DNA from: Pseudopyrenochaeta lycopersici
Lineage: Eukaryota > Ascomycota > Dothideomycetes > Pleosporales > Pseudopyrenochaetaceae
Length of the DNA stretch: 19,802 bases
Assembly: GCA_003313425.1 (NCBI GenBank)
Contig: NHZP01000156.1
Coordinates: 1-19,802 of the forward strand
Direction of reading: 5' to 3'
Part shown: positions 1 to 9,930 of the stretch, piece after piece
How positions within the stretch are numbered: the stretch's first letter is position 1
How the letters are laid out: each line of letters opens with the position of its first letter
The notes under the pieces: model-generated
Database searches by the model: none
What the model saw: only the letters and a program-made list of their open reading frames with translations
What the model was told of the DNA's origin: nothing
Program-made: the position numbers and the translations under genes

Positions 1-2717
1 GCCTAGGTTAGAGCGTTAGACTACGCTATAGACAAGTAGAGCTCCTTAATTAGGCCTGTAGAAAAAATTTATACCTAAGATCGCTAACAAATAAATAAGC
101 TTCTTAGCCTACACAATTACAGGAGGGTAAGCAGTTACTTAGAAGGGCTCTATTCCGCGTAACTTAGAGCTAAGACAGCTAGGTTATCTCTTAGGAAAAA
201 CATAGCCTTTCTATAGCAAAGTTCTGTTAGATCAGCTACAACTCTATTTAGGACACTTTAGCAGTATATAGTAAACTTATGTATAGTTAGAGTCCGCCAA
301 TCAATCTAGGTAGTATTCGTGACTATCTTACTAATACTTCTGCTAGCTATTCCTTCGTGACTGACAGTGCGAATAGCCTCTTAGAATTATACCTAGAGCT
401 ATCTTACAGGGCTTCCTTAGCGACGGTTAATAGACTGCTAGCTAATGATAACTGGGACGACTAAGCAGTCCGCTAGTACCTAGAGCTATACAGTTAAATA
501 ACTAAGCTAATAATATTATTACTGTATTTGCTAGGAGGACAGGCTCTAAGGGGAACAGAACTGTCAGCGCTTGAGCACTGTAATAGATCTTCAACATCTT
601 ATAGTGTATGTGTATATTCACGTAAGATAGCGCTAATCTTTAGGCACGCTAAGTCCTAGCGCTTAACTAATTATAAGTTCTACGTAGTAAGATTTATACT
701 AGATAAAGTTAGTCAGCTTCTCTACTATTATCTTGTGTTCATTTAGCTATTTGTATGCATGCTCTATTAAGAGTTCTACGCAGGGGACATTAATAGCACG
801 CTTCTCTTTTTATTACTAACTGTTCTAAAAGAGCTATTAAAGACGTCAGTGCTTACAAAGGTACTTAAGCGTTAAACTACGAGCACTGTAGGTTTCTAAT
901 TAAGCGTTAGGACATATTAATAGCTAGTAATTACAGTAACTAATAAACATATTTAACACATATTAGAACCTTTTAACAGGCATAATAACTGAAGCACAAA
1001 GGCAGATCTAAATATAGTATATGCATGGCAGAGTAGGCACAGACTACTGCAAAGAGGTATGTTATATAGAATTAACGGTGCATTCCTGGATACGCTTCAA
1101 CCTGCGCTGCTTAATATTTATAAATAGGCATTAAATAAGTAGCATAAGTTTCTGCAGCTAGAACCAGCAGCTTATAACGCCTGTATTAAGATAATTAAAG
1201 GTTAAAAGCGTAAGGTAGCGTCTTCTTCTAGCGATAGTTCTCCAAAACAGCGTTATACTACTTAGCGAACGGGCATAGATTCATCCCCACTAAATAAGTA
1301 AGCCCTCCTTAAGCCTATGCCACATAAGATCAGCTAAGGCCTGTAGGCGAAGGAAGTTAAAGTTACCTTTTACAAAAGTACACTAAAACAAGCATAGCTA
1401 GGTTATATACCTATCTTTAGTCGCCTAAGTTACTTTAAGCGCGACAGAGTAATTAAGGAGAGGAAAAAGATTTTAGCCTATATTACGAGCGAAGAAGCAG
1501 AACTTAACAGATACTTTAATTCCTGCTACTAGCTGCATAGTATAGATAAAGAGTTTATACGCTAGAGAAACGTTAGCTGCTAGCTTTGTTACGCAGACAG
1601 TAGGAAGATAGAGCCTGATTACCTACTTAAGCACTATAACTATTACTGTAGCTCCGCAAGAGCTTAATAAATTTTTAATTAGCTTTAAGCGCTTAAGCTT
1701 CCACAGCGCTTAAGGGGTGCTAGCTAGTGCGATTTATGCTCTATAACTGAATTTGTGTGTGCAGATATTATTACAGGCGTCTGGCTAGGTAACGCCAAGT
1801 ACGAGGCCGAAAGAAGTTATTAGAGAGAGCAGGCGGAGAAGTTACTTAACAGGGATAGGAAATGCTAAATAAAGCTGGTAGTAAAGAGGACTATTACTGC
1901 ACTTTATACTTATAATGAACATATCCTAGGAGCCTTTTTAATAGAAAGACTTAGTGAGGAGAACAGAGTAGATATTATGGCGAAGAATTAGGTAGAGTTC
2001 TGGTTCTGGCAACGCGTCTCTCTGGGTAGCAGTACAGTCTTAAGGCTTCTTTTCGTGTTAAAATACTTATAAGTACTTTCAACTTTAGATGATCCTAGCT
2101 ATTAGCAACAAAGAGCCCTAATTTAAGCGTAATCTCCCTACTACTATGTAGTTACGGCTGGGACCAACGACGATAAAGTATAAGGCTAGCATAACACGTT
2201 AAAGTAGTAGATAGGAAAATGTGGATTCTGTGCTAGACGCGGGCTTAAAGATACTAAGATCAATTACAGTTTAAGCAACTGTAGGCGCGGGGGATTAACA
2301 CAGCAGTTAATCTGTATGGGCGAAGCTATCTTTCTTAAAGGTTTTAAAGCAAAAGGTGGTTGTGCGAGGTGCGCTGTGCCTTAAGAAATTTGTAACAGGT
2401 AGGCAAAATTAAGCGACAGAGTCTAGAGAGAGTAACCTCTAGAACGTTATTAATACGGGCGCTTAGTATACAATACAGTTATTAGGCTATACTAATGTAC
2501 TAATACAAGGTACGCCTTTAACTTATTAATAATGATAGAAGAGGAGGGTAAGGAGGAGTACTGTGACCTGGATAATGTTAACGTGACCATGTAGCTATAT
2601 AGGAAGTTAGTTGTTGCTAACGTTAAAGGTACTAAGATGCTGCGACAGCTTTAGGTATGGACGCAAATGCTATAAAAGGCACGCTTAGAGTACTAAGATT
2701 TAGAGTACTTTTAGAGT
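1..2717 (+). pseudogene. RIP-decayed, helicase-less relative of the OrsD/RecQ gene (recombinase-like core plus Cys-rich tail), 5' end outside window
   Basis: A single reading frame (codons starting at positions divisible by 3) keeps protein-like sequence from the left edge to about 2700. It is broken almost only by TAA and TAG codons, as expected when CAA/CAG decay by RIP; one TGA is at 990. Landmarks align with the intact helicase gene of this window: GGQALRGTEL (534-563) matches GGAPARATEL; a Lys codon at 651-653 matches the HK segment; LSVRTY (900-917) matches LNVQAW; and a His codon at 1038 with a Tyr codon nine residues later (1065-1067) matches H907 and Y916. The tail has two Cys-rich segments: CxLC at 1578-1589 and CxxC-x6-C at 2361-2393, the latter with the same spacing as the intact gene's C-terminus. 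Only about 170 codons separate the Tyr from the first Cys segment, too few for a RecQ motor, and I see no Walker A. The 3' limit is approximate. Confidence 0.75.
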
Positions 2718-3082
2718 TATTATAATAACACTAGATCTCTACTAAGTAGCTAGAGTACAATAATGCTGCAGCATATCAGCCCTAGTTCTTCTAATAAGTA
2801 CCCTTAAAAATGTACTGTTACAAGAAGGAGCGAAGACATTAATTAAAATATACAGTTACTTACATTACGCGATGTTATTATAATTCTATTACTACTCGTA
2901 TAGAATACGCATCCTTAACTTTTAGACAGGTAGACAAAGCTTAGAACTACTTAATAATGCTTTCTTAAAGACTTTGGCGTCTTAGTCTATAAGCAGCATG
3001 GTACTGCAGTCGTTAATCTTAACACGTATCCCCTGCAGTATTATACTATGTACCTAAACTGTACCTTTAGGGTTATATTAGG

Positions 3083-3172
3083 TTGCCCCTAGGGCAAGAA
3101 TTAAGTTAGCCTCTAGAGGCAAGACCCTAGGGGGGTTAACAAGCGTAGGAAGTAATGCCTGCCCCTAGGGGC
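3083..3172. repeat. Cluster of CTAG-centred palindromes
   Basis: Four short palindromes lie within 90 bp: TTGCCCCTAGGGCAA (3083-3097), GCCTCTAGAGGC (3109-3120), CCCTAGGG (3125-3132) and GCCCCTAGGGGC (3161-3172). Three of them are followed by CAAGA or AAGA, so the unit also repeats directly. It lies just downstream of the decayed helicase-like relic. Function unknown; it could be a short hairpin-type element or a relic terminus. Confidence 0.7.
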
Positions 3173-3300
3173 AAGATGCCTGTGCAAACAACGTAGCTTT
3201 ACGAACTTTAAAACTTTATATAGCCTTCCTACCTACTACTCTATAGCGTGCCTATTCTATAAGAAGCTATTTTCCTAGGCTCTATTATATAAAAACCGCT

Positions 3301-4191
3301 CCTATAAAACGCAAAGGCGATAAAACAGCTGTTAAGGGAAGGAAGAAGTAACGAGTAGAGGTGAAAGATGTAGACTCCGTTCACGAGCAGGCTGAGCTAT
3401 ATCAACTGGCTACTGCTAGGTTTCCAATCAATGTGCTTACTTCAGAGTAGACGACTGGCACCAACCGGTCCATCAACGAACACTACAAGCGCCGCCTCTG
3501 CCAGACATTCAGAGAAGTAGGCGTCCTTCGCAGAAATAAAAGCCGCTGACTGCAGGTTGCTTACACAAAAGCGCAAGTGCACCAGATGCTTGACTATCTT
3601 AGGCTGAGAGAAAGCGGAGTTCTGAGCGATCGTAGTAGCTAGCGAACTAAGGGAGGAGATAATGCGGATTAGCCATCGTTCAAAGACTAGAGTAGCGTTG
3701 TTGGATAGAGGGCAGAACCTATAGCGTGCAACTATTAAGTAGAGGCCTTAAAGGAATATTTACATAGTTCTTAGTCTGCGCATAGGGGGCGGTAGTAGAT
3801 TAGTAACATCTACGACAAAGGTTCCATCCCTTAAGCCGCAGCAGCTAAGACGAGCTAACCCTAACAGCAGACGCAAAAAAAAAGCTTATAGGTAGCTGTT
3901 ATTAAGAGCTAAGTTTTTAGGACGGGCTCTTAAGTGGCCGGGACCACGTCTAACCAAAAAACCTTGCCTAAATGCGAGATACTGTCGTTATTCCGCTACT
4001 AACTGTTAAAGTCTATAGGCAGGATATTTAAGTAGAAGCGTCTGCGAACTAATACAGTCTTTGGGTCTAGTCTTGAGCGAAGACTATATAAGGAAGATTA
4101 TCTACAATATGCTTGTAAGACTACGCTGTGTAATTTAAATAGCTACTAACACGGTAAGAGCTGTAAAAAGCTAGATAAGAGGTGTGCTATG
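3301..4191 (+). pseudogene. RIP-decayed coding relic, family not recognised
   Basis: One frame (codons starting at 3301) reads about 297 codons with about 20 internal stops. Nearly all are TAA or TAG; the one clear TGA is near 3547. The start is lysine-rich (KRKGDK near 3307-3324), like a nuclear localisation or DNA-binding tail. A well-preserved stretch at about 3358-3620 is rich in charged residues and contains INEHYKRRLCQTFREVG. Near the end Cys codons recur (about 4111-4186) in a C/H-rich context. The frame is also open upstream to about 3181, so the start is not fixed. I do not recognise the family and assign no function. It converges on the minus-strand relic at 4171-4938. Its stop pattern matches the neighbouring RIP relics, which supports former coding capacity. 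Confidence 0.4.
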
Positions 4192-4938
4192 TAGTAACTC
4201 GCCGTAGTTCTTATTCTCGTTCTTATTCTCGCTGTCAAAGTTTACAGTAATATTCATAGCCAGCCTCGTTAACTTAGGCCTAGCCTCCTAAGTTTTGCGC
4301 GCTTTCTCAGACCTAGTCCTAGTAGGTCTCTTGCTTTTTGATCGTTCCAGGCTTCTTTTTACCTCCTGTTTACTTAGTGCATTATACACGTTCCCTGCAA
4401 CGGTGTGTAGGCTAGCCTACGGCTCCACAAACAACGCTGCTGGGTCCTTAGGTTAGCTATCTGTTATGTTTAGAAGAAGCTGTGTAGAGCTATCTAGTAG
4501 AGGCAGGTTACTAGTTAGTAATTCTATAGTATAAGGTGCCTGCGAGGAGAGCTTTTTTGGGTTAATAAGCTCGTATACTATCTTGCCCGCGAGAAACGTA
4601 AGCTAATAGGAGGACACTAGACCTGACTGCATAGAGTAAAGAGACAGAGAGGATGTATTACATCTGGCCTTATCAACTAGAAGGAGCGTGTAGGAGCTAG
4701 GAAGCCTCTGCTCTGTGCCTATCCTTACAGCTATAGTAGGATCTATAGTAGCTGCGGGGCCTACGTGTTAGGGTTATGTTACTATGCACAGCGTAGATAG
4801 CAACTTACGCTCTACAGGGATGCTAACACCGCTACTAGCAACTGCTGTGTTAAATTCTATAGTAAGATTATCTATAGCTATGCCTCTTACAGACTGTAAA
4901 AGGCTAGCTATTAGAACTGTACGATAAGTAAAGTGCAT
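4171..4938 (-). pseudogene. RIP-decayed gene for a putative secreted protein
   Basis: On the minus strand an ATG at 4938-4936 opens a frame of about 255 codons, ending at a TAG at 4173-4171. It is interrupted by six internal stops, all TAA or TAG (for example at 4770 and 4764). The first residues are MHFTYRTVLIASLLQSVRGIA: a short basic start, a hydrophobic core and small residues near a possible cleavage site, typical of a signal peptide. The middle is rich in Ser, Thr, Leu and Pro. The C-terminal third contains a strongly basic segment (SKSKRPTRTRSEKARK) followed by an Asn/Glu-rich tail. No known domain is recognised. A secreted effector-like or cell-wall protein is possible. The final TAG may itself be a mutated Gln codon, so the original end may lie further left. 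Confidence 0.5.
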
Positions 4939-5776
4939 TTTTAGTAGGCAGGCGTAAGAGGAGATAGATAGATAAATAGGAGGACAGGACGTTTAGGCTG
5001 GGTAGGTAAGAATAGACGAAAGAAAAGAGAAAGGGGCACAGTGAATCCAAAGATAAAGGAAATGCAGCAGAGACAGATGCCGAAAGAGCGTTAGTTTTTT
5101 ATAGCTGTTACCTTGCTGCCGTATATTACATACAGACTTAGTGTAAAGCGCAGTACAAGGTAAAGATAGCATACCTAACACTAGCGTTTCTCTACGTCCC
5201 TGCTGCATTATGTAAAGACCTTAGTTGTTAATAAAACAGTATAGCGAGAATAGCTAAACGTCCAAGTAACTAGCATGTTAGTAAATCCCGACTGTTAGGC
5301 CTGTGTTAGGGAAGTGAGAACCAGCGGTTGAAACAGTTCGCTAAGGGAGGTGCAGTAGAGACGCATAGACTGTTAGAGGTTAGAGTAAATGCACGAGCTG
5401 CGCTAAGATACTTATAGCAGCTTCTAGAAGGCTTTGAAACACTACACAGACTAGACAGGTATTTCTTAGCTGCTAATCCTGTTACCTAATACAGCTGCTT
5501 CGTTTATGCCCCCTTCTGTTCAGTGTAGTAATTAATTAGCGCAATTGTGTTAAGTTCGGCCGCGTTATGCTAAATAGGCCGTGCACTAGAGGTGCTAGGG
5601 AAGTACTGTTCATGCTAAGGCAATGCGGGTCTAGTTATTATTGTTGTCTATGTTGCGACGTCCCTGCCAAGAACAAACCCTACGAGTTTCTTTAAGAGCC
5701 TCCCTTATTATACAATTATTTTTGCTAACAAATAGATAGGTTTAAAGGGCTATCGTTTATGCGTCTGGCTTAGTAG
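4939..5776. other. RIP-type DNA without a recognisable gene
   Basis: The stretch is rich in TAG/CTA words and poor in CpA and TpG, like the relics beside it, but I could not follow a protein-like frame through it. A 71-codon open frame on the minus strand (4993-5208) has no recognisable domain, and I treat it as chance. One copy of AGCATGTTAG sits at 5272-5281; it recurs in the inverted repeat at 5777-5815. Confidence 0.5.
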
Positions 5777-5815
5777 CTAACATGTTGAAACGATGTAAGC
5801 AGCTTAGCATGTTAG
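5777..5815. repeat. Inverted repeat upstream of the repeat-protein relic
   Basis: CTAACATGTT (5777-5786) and AGCATGTTAG (5806-5815) match as inverted arms at 9 of 10 positions, with a 19-nt spacer. The right-arm sequence also occurs at 5272-5281. The site is about 190 bp upstream of the ATG at 6007, so it could be a dimeric regulator site or simply a repeat remnant. Confidence 0.45.
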
Positions 5816-5855
5816 GGGCACGATTTTCGTCCTTATAGGAGGTATCTTAAAAGGA

Positions 5856-5863
5856 TATAAAAT
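5856..5863 (+). promoter_or_regulatory. TATA-box-like element for the repeat-protein relic
   Basis: TATAAAAT lies about 150 bp upstream of the ATG at 6007. A pyrimidine-rich leader (CATCTCTCTATTTCATTTC, near 5900) follows, as is common in fungal promoters. The call is by motif and position only. Confidence 0.4.
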
Positions 5864-6006
5864 AAGCATCTTTTACCCTAATTAGAACTTATATTATTAG
5901 CATCTCTCTATTTCATTTCTAGACACGCATCTTCTGTAAATAATTTTACTTAGCGCTCTTTTCCCTAACTTTAAGACTACTAATCCTTAATAAAGCCCCT
6001 TTTACT

Positions 6007-7232
6007 ATGTAAGCATTAACAGTCGCGGCTATTTTAGTGTTTACTGCAGGCATAACTGCTAATGCTGCACCTGTTATCCTCTTAGAAGGTCTCTCTGATA
6101 GCCTTCTGTCTGGGCTTCTAACTACGGTTGGCCTTAATATACCTGTAGGTGTTAATAATCTGTAGGTCCTACACAGCGAATAATATACTAGGTTACTAAT
6201 AGTATTAGGAGCTAGATAATCTGAGACTAGAGTTCTGAGGAGGCCCAGGCGGTTACAAAGAGAGAGCTACAGCGAGGCTGGGGCCGCGGTAGACGTAGCT
6301 AGGCGGGTCGTGTTAGCGGTGTTGTTAAGGGTGTAACTAAGGGGATTGGCGGCGCAGTAGACGTAATTTTCATTAGGCAGACGATCTAGAACCAGACATC
6401 TCAAGAGGCGCAGCTAGTGGCGAAGAGAGAGCCACAGCGAGGCTGGGGCCGCGGTGGACGTGGCTGGGCGGGTTGTGTTGGCGGTGTTGTTAAGGGTGTA
6501 ACTGAAGGTATTAGTAGGGTGGCAGATGGAATCTTTATTGGACAGATAATCTAAGACCAGACGTCTAAGGAATCGCAGCTAGTAGCGAAGAGAGAGCCAC
6601 AGCAAGGCTGAGGACGTAGTAGACGCAGGTGAGCTGGTCGTATTAGCGACGTTGTTGAGGGCGTAACTAAAGGTATTAGCGGTACAGCAGATGCTATTTT
6701 CATTGGGCAGACGATCTAAGACTAGACCTCTTAGGAATCGCAGCTAGTTGCGAAGAGGGAGCCGCAGCGAGGCCGGGGACGTAGTAGACGCGGGCGAGGT
6801 AGTTGTGTTAGCAGTGTTGTGGAGGGCGTAAGTAAGGGGATTAGCGGCGCAGCAGACGCAATTTTTATCGGACAGACAATCCAAGACCAGACCTCTTAGG
6901 AGGCGCAGCTAGTAGCTAAGAGGGAGCTGTAGCGAGGCTAGGGACGTAGTAGACGCGGGCGAGGTAGTTATGTTAGTGGGGTGGTTAAGGGTGTAAGTAA
7001 GGGTATTAGCGGGGTGGCAGATGGAATCTTTATCGGACAGACGATACAAGACCAAAGCTCTAAGGAGGCGCAACTAGTGGCGAAGAGGGAGGCACAGCGA
7101 GGCCAGGAAGGTGGTAGACTTAGGCAGGCAGGGATTTGCTAAGTGGGGGTTGAGTCAGCGTGTAATGGCGACTCAGCTAGACCAGATTTAGAGTTTGGTG
7201 CAGATTTAGACTTTACTGGTGCAGATTTCTAA
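6007..7232 (+). pseudogene. RIP-decayed Kex2-processed repeat protein (signal peptide plus about five 55-residue repeats)
   Basis: ATG at 6007 begins a secretory leader (ALTVAAILVFTAGITANAAP after a stop-mutated codon 2) with an Ala-x-Ala type cleavage site. From about 6210 a second frame carries repeats of exactly 165 bp (55 codons) up to a TAA at 7230-7232. Each unit has Lys-Arg followed by a Gln/Arg/Gly segment, then a glycine-rich hydrophobic segment ending IFIGQTI. Lys-Arg sites fall at about 6256, 6421, 6586, 6751, 6916 and 7081. The leader and repeat frames differ, so an intron with length of 2 modulo 3 is needed; 6162-6208 (GTAGGT to ATTAG, with TTACTAAT inside) fits. Internal stops are mainly TAA/TAG at CAA/CAG positions still intact in sister repeats, direct evidence of RIP. 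Known fungal proteins of this layout are cut by Kex2 at Lys-Arg into peptides (repellents, pheromones, RiPP precursors). Repeats are nearly tyrosine-free, unlike typical dikaritin precursors. The mature product is unknown. Confidence 0.7.
6256..7080 (+). repeat. 165-bp tandem repeat, five full units plus a partial sixth
   Basis: The AAGAGAGAG / AAGAGGGAG word recurs at 6256, 6421, 6586, 6751, 6916 and 7081, a constant 165-bp period that keeps the reading frame. Units differ mainly by C/T and G/A transitions, so the ancestral sequence can be inferred by comparing units. The array is the repeat region of the secreted-protein relic. Confidence 0.9.
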
Positions 7233-8258
7233 GATAGATTATTAGTAGTTTCTATAAGCAAGTAAAGTACAAAATATAGATTGTTAATAAGCAAGTTAAT
7301 TTATTTAGGGTTGTAATAAGCTACTATAGATAAGGGAGTAATAAAAAGCAGTATATAAAGTATAAAAAAGAATTGTAAAAAGAAGGGTAAGGGATTGTAT
7401 TAGAGGTAAGTAGTAATAGTATTATTATTTAGGGGGTTAGAGAGTAGGTTTAGAGTTAATTAAGAATAAGGTAGAGTTAAGTAAAAGGTATAGAAGTGTT
7501 AGATAAAATACTAAAATACGCTTTACAGAATTAATAATTACGATAAATTAATTGTGTGTTGATTATAATTATATTCCTTATTAAGTTCTGTCTCCTACTT
7601 TCTTCTATATGTCCTCTACTTCTAAAGGTTCTGTCAATTAGTAATAGTTATTAGTCCTTCCTATACTGTACTTCTAAGGTTCTCCTTATATTTAATAAGA
7701 AGAGTAAGTTATTTTAGAGTTTAATAAGAGTAGGTTAAAAAGTGTTAAGATATAATAGAGAGTAGATTAGTAGCAGTAAGAGATTAATTAAAATTAAGAT
7801 TAAGAGTATTCTTATTAGATATAAATGTGTAAGTTTAAGGAGGCTAGATAGTAGCATAAGTATTAAGTAGAACTAGTTAGTAGAAGGGCATATAAAAGAG
7901 TTTTAATAGAGAAGACATAATAAAGCAACTAGGGTAATAATAATAAATTTAGGGTTAGTTTAGGTAAATAGTTATTTTATATAACAAGGGGGATAAGTTA
8001 TTAATTAGAATAATATAGTAATTTAATTTAGTAATAGTAGAAGGATAAGCATAGAGGTATTTAGTATTATAAGAGAAGAGTTATATATATTAGTAGAAGA
8101 AGAAGAAGTAATAGGTTATAAATTAGGTAATAGAGGTTAGGTTAGAGTTCTATAGAAGATTAGAAGATTAGAAGATAAAGAAGAGTTATAAGTAGATTTT
8201 AAAAGTGTAGGTAAAGTAAGTAATAGTAGTAAAGTATTTAGGTTAAAGGTTAGAGTAA
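7233..8258. other. Heavily decayed AT-rich DNA, no gene seen
   Basis: The sequence is dominated by TAG, TAA and AAG words with few cytosines, and every frame is closed by many stops. It may include the eroded 5' part of the helicase-family relic that becomes readable from 8259, but I cannot identify helicase motifs. A pyrimidine-rich patch at about 7585-7690 has the opposite strand bias to its surroundings. Confidence 0.5.
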
Positions 8259-8408
8259 GTTAAGTAGGGGTAAAAGAGGGGCAAACAACTAAAGTAGGGG
8301 TAAATAAGAAGGAAAGTAGTAAAGTAGGGGTAAATAAGGAGTAAACAACTAGAGTAGGGGTAAAAAAGGAGTTAGTAACTAGAGTAGTAGTAAACTTATA
8401 AGAAGGTG
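8259..8408 (+). repeat. 30-bp tandem repeat, about five units
   Basis: GTAGGGGTAAA or a close variant recurs at 8264, 8294, 8324, 8354 and 8384, a 30-bp period. In the + frame that continues into the relic to 8952, each unit reads as a ten-residue block around S-R-G-K, so it was probably a low-complexity linker of that protein. Confidence 0.7.
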
Positions 8409-8952
8409 TAACCGTAACAAGGGGCGGTCTAAGCAGCAGGCTAAGTAGCAGCAATACAAGCGGCGATAGGAGCAGCAGGAGCGCGAGGCAGCAGTGCACA
8501 GTCTGTGGCAGTGTCCGCAGCTAGGGCAGGAGGGTTTCTAAGAGATAGATAAGCTGCGGAGCAGAGTAAGGTATAAAAAGGAGGTTCAAACGTGCTGGAA
8601 GTGTGGGATAATAGAGTATCTCTGCGGCAGAAAGCAAGGTAGCAAGCAGAGCAGTAAGCAGAGCAGCAAGCAGAGTAGTAGGCAGGCAGATTGCGCATAG
8701 CCGAACGTAGCGATAGCAGTACTATATAGGCTACGAGCAGGAGCAGAGGCAAAAGCAAGGCTAGAGGTAGGTAGAGGAATTTAAGATAGTAGGCTTTGGG
8801 AGGTAGGATATCAAGGGCAGGTAGATAGTAAGGAGGAGCTAGGTAGATAGATAGGAGAGGTATATCAAGATAGGCAGATTTTTAAGCATATTATTAGTAA
8901 AGGAGTAGCTAGTATTATATATAGTATCTTAGAAGAGGAAAGAAGAAAATAG
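8259..8952 (+). pseudogene. RIP-decayed C-terminal fragment of an OrsD/RecQ-family protein
   Basis: One frame (codons at 8401, 8404 and so on) is readable from the 30-bp repeats to a TAG at 8950-8952, interrupted mainly by TAG/TAA. It contains a Cys cluster TCWKCGIIEYLC with cysteines at 8593, 8602 and 8623. The C-x2-C-x6-C spacing is identical to the tail of the intact helicase gene and of the relic at the left edge. Upstream is a Gln/Arg-rich segment. Downstream are a KQSS tandem (about 8630-8672) and a better-preserved end with GYQGQVDSKEELGR and HIISKGVASIIYSIL. The helicase motor and N-terminus are not recognisable. With the left-edge relic this makes at least two decayed family members beside the intact one. 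Assignment rests on motif spacing and stop pattern, not on an alignment. Confidence 0.6.
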
Positions 8953-9001
8953 ATATATTTTATATAGTATTTATAAAAGAATAGTTAACTAGTTTAAATA
9001 A

Positions 9002-9159
9002 GAAAAAAGAAGAAGAGAGTAAAGTAATTTAATATAAGATGTTAGAAGGAGAGTAGAGAATAGCTAGCTACGTTAAATAAGAAAAAGAAGAAAGAGAGTA
9101 AAGTAATTTAATGTAAGACATTAGAAAGAGGGTAAAGAATAGCTAGCTACTTTAAATAA
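9002..9159 (+). repeat. 79-bp direct repeat, two units
   Basis: The segment ending TAGCTAGCTAC(G/T)TTAAATAA occurs twice, with TAGCTAGCTAC at 9061 and 9140, 79 bp apart. GAGAGTAAAGTAATTTAAT in the body of the unit recurs at the same spacing (9015 and 9094). Confidence 0.75.
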
Positions 9160-9414
9160 TATATAAAATAGCTATAATTAGGTTAATTTTAAGAAAAGTT
9201 AAGTTTATATATAAGTCTTAGTAGAAAATACTATATAAATAACAATAGTAAGAAGCTATAGTATATAAAATTATTCTAGAAATATAGTAGTATAACTTTT
9301 ATAGTAGTATAATAAGAAGTTATTAAAATATAAAAGTTAAAAGATAAAAAGAAAAGAAGAATAAAAATATTAGAGTTAATAATTAATAATCTTATAGTAA
9401 AGAATAGTTTTTAA

Positions 9415-9740
9415 AGTAAAGTAGATAAAATAGTAGGAAAGAAGAAAGTAGTAGGTAAAGTAGCAGTAAGTAAAGTAAAGTAGAAGATAAAATAGTAGTA
9501 TGTAAGATAGTAGTATGTAAGATAGTAGAAAGTAAGATAGTAGAAAATAAGATAGTAAGTAAAAGTATAGCTAAAGTAGTAGTAAGTAAAAGAGTAGATA
9601 ATATAGTAGTAGGTAATATAGTAGATAAAGAAGTAGATAAGAAAGTAGTAAGTTAAGTAGTAGGTAAAGTAGTTAATAAGTAAGTAGATAAAATAAAAGT
9701 AGATAAAGTAGTAGTAAAAGAAGTAAAAGTAAATAATAGG
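9415..9740 (+). repeat. Degenerate GTAGTAAGTAAA-type array
   Basis: GTAGGTAAAGTAG, GTAAGATAGTAG and GTAGATAAAGTAG words follow one another for about 330 bp with variable period and almost no cytosine. It is compatible with a former GCA/AAG-rich low-complexity array after complete CpA to TpA conversion. Confidence 0.5.
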
Positions 9741-9840
9741 TTAGTGGTATTAATAGGAAAAAAGAAGAGGAAGGTAAAAGAATTAAAATATAGTATAAAG
9801 AAGAGTAAATAATAAGTAAGTATAATTAAAAGAAAGAGGT

Positions 9841-9930
9841 TAAAAAGAGTAAAGTAATAAAAGATAAGTTAAAAAGCGTAAAGTAATAAAATAGAAACAA
9901 AAGAAAGTAAAGTAATAAAATAGAGGTTAA
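9841..9930 (+). repeat. 29-bp tandem repeat, three units
   Basis: GTAAAGTAATAAAA recurs at 9849, 9878 and 9907, a 29-bp period. Confidence 0.65.

Noticed and set aside
4993..5208. 71-codon minus-strand open frame
   Set aside because: Short, no domain, and inside decayed DNA just upstream of the secreted-protein relic; indistinguishable from chance.
8260..8758. Minus-strand open frames over the 30-bp repeats and the Cys-rich relic
   Set aside because: The + frame carries the family-specific Cys spacing and RIP-type stops; the minus frames are low-complexity shadows.
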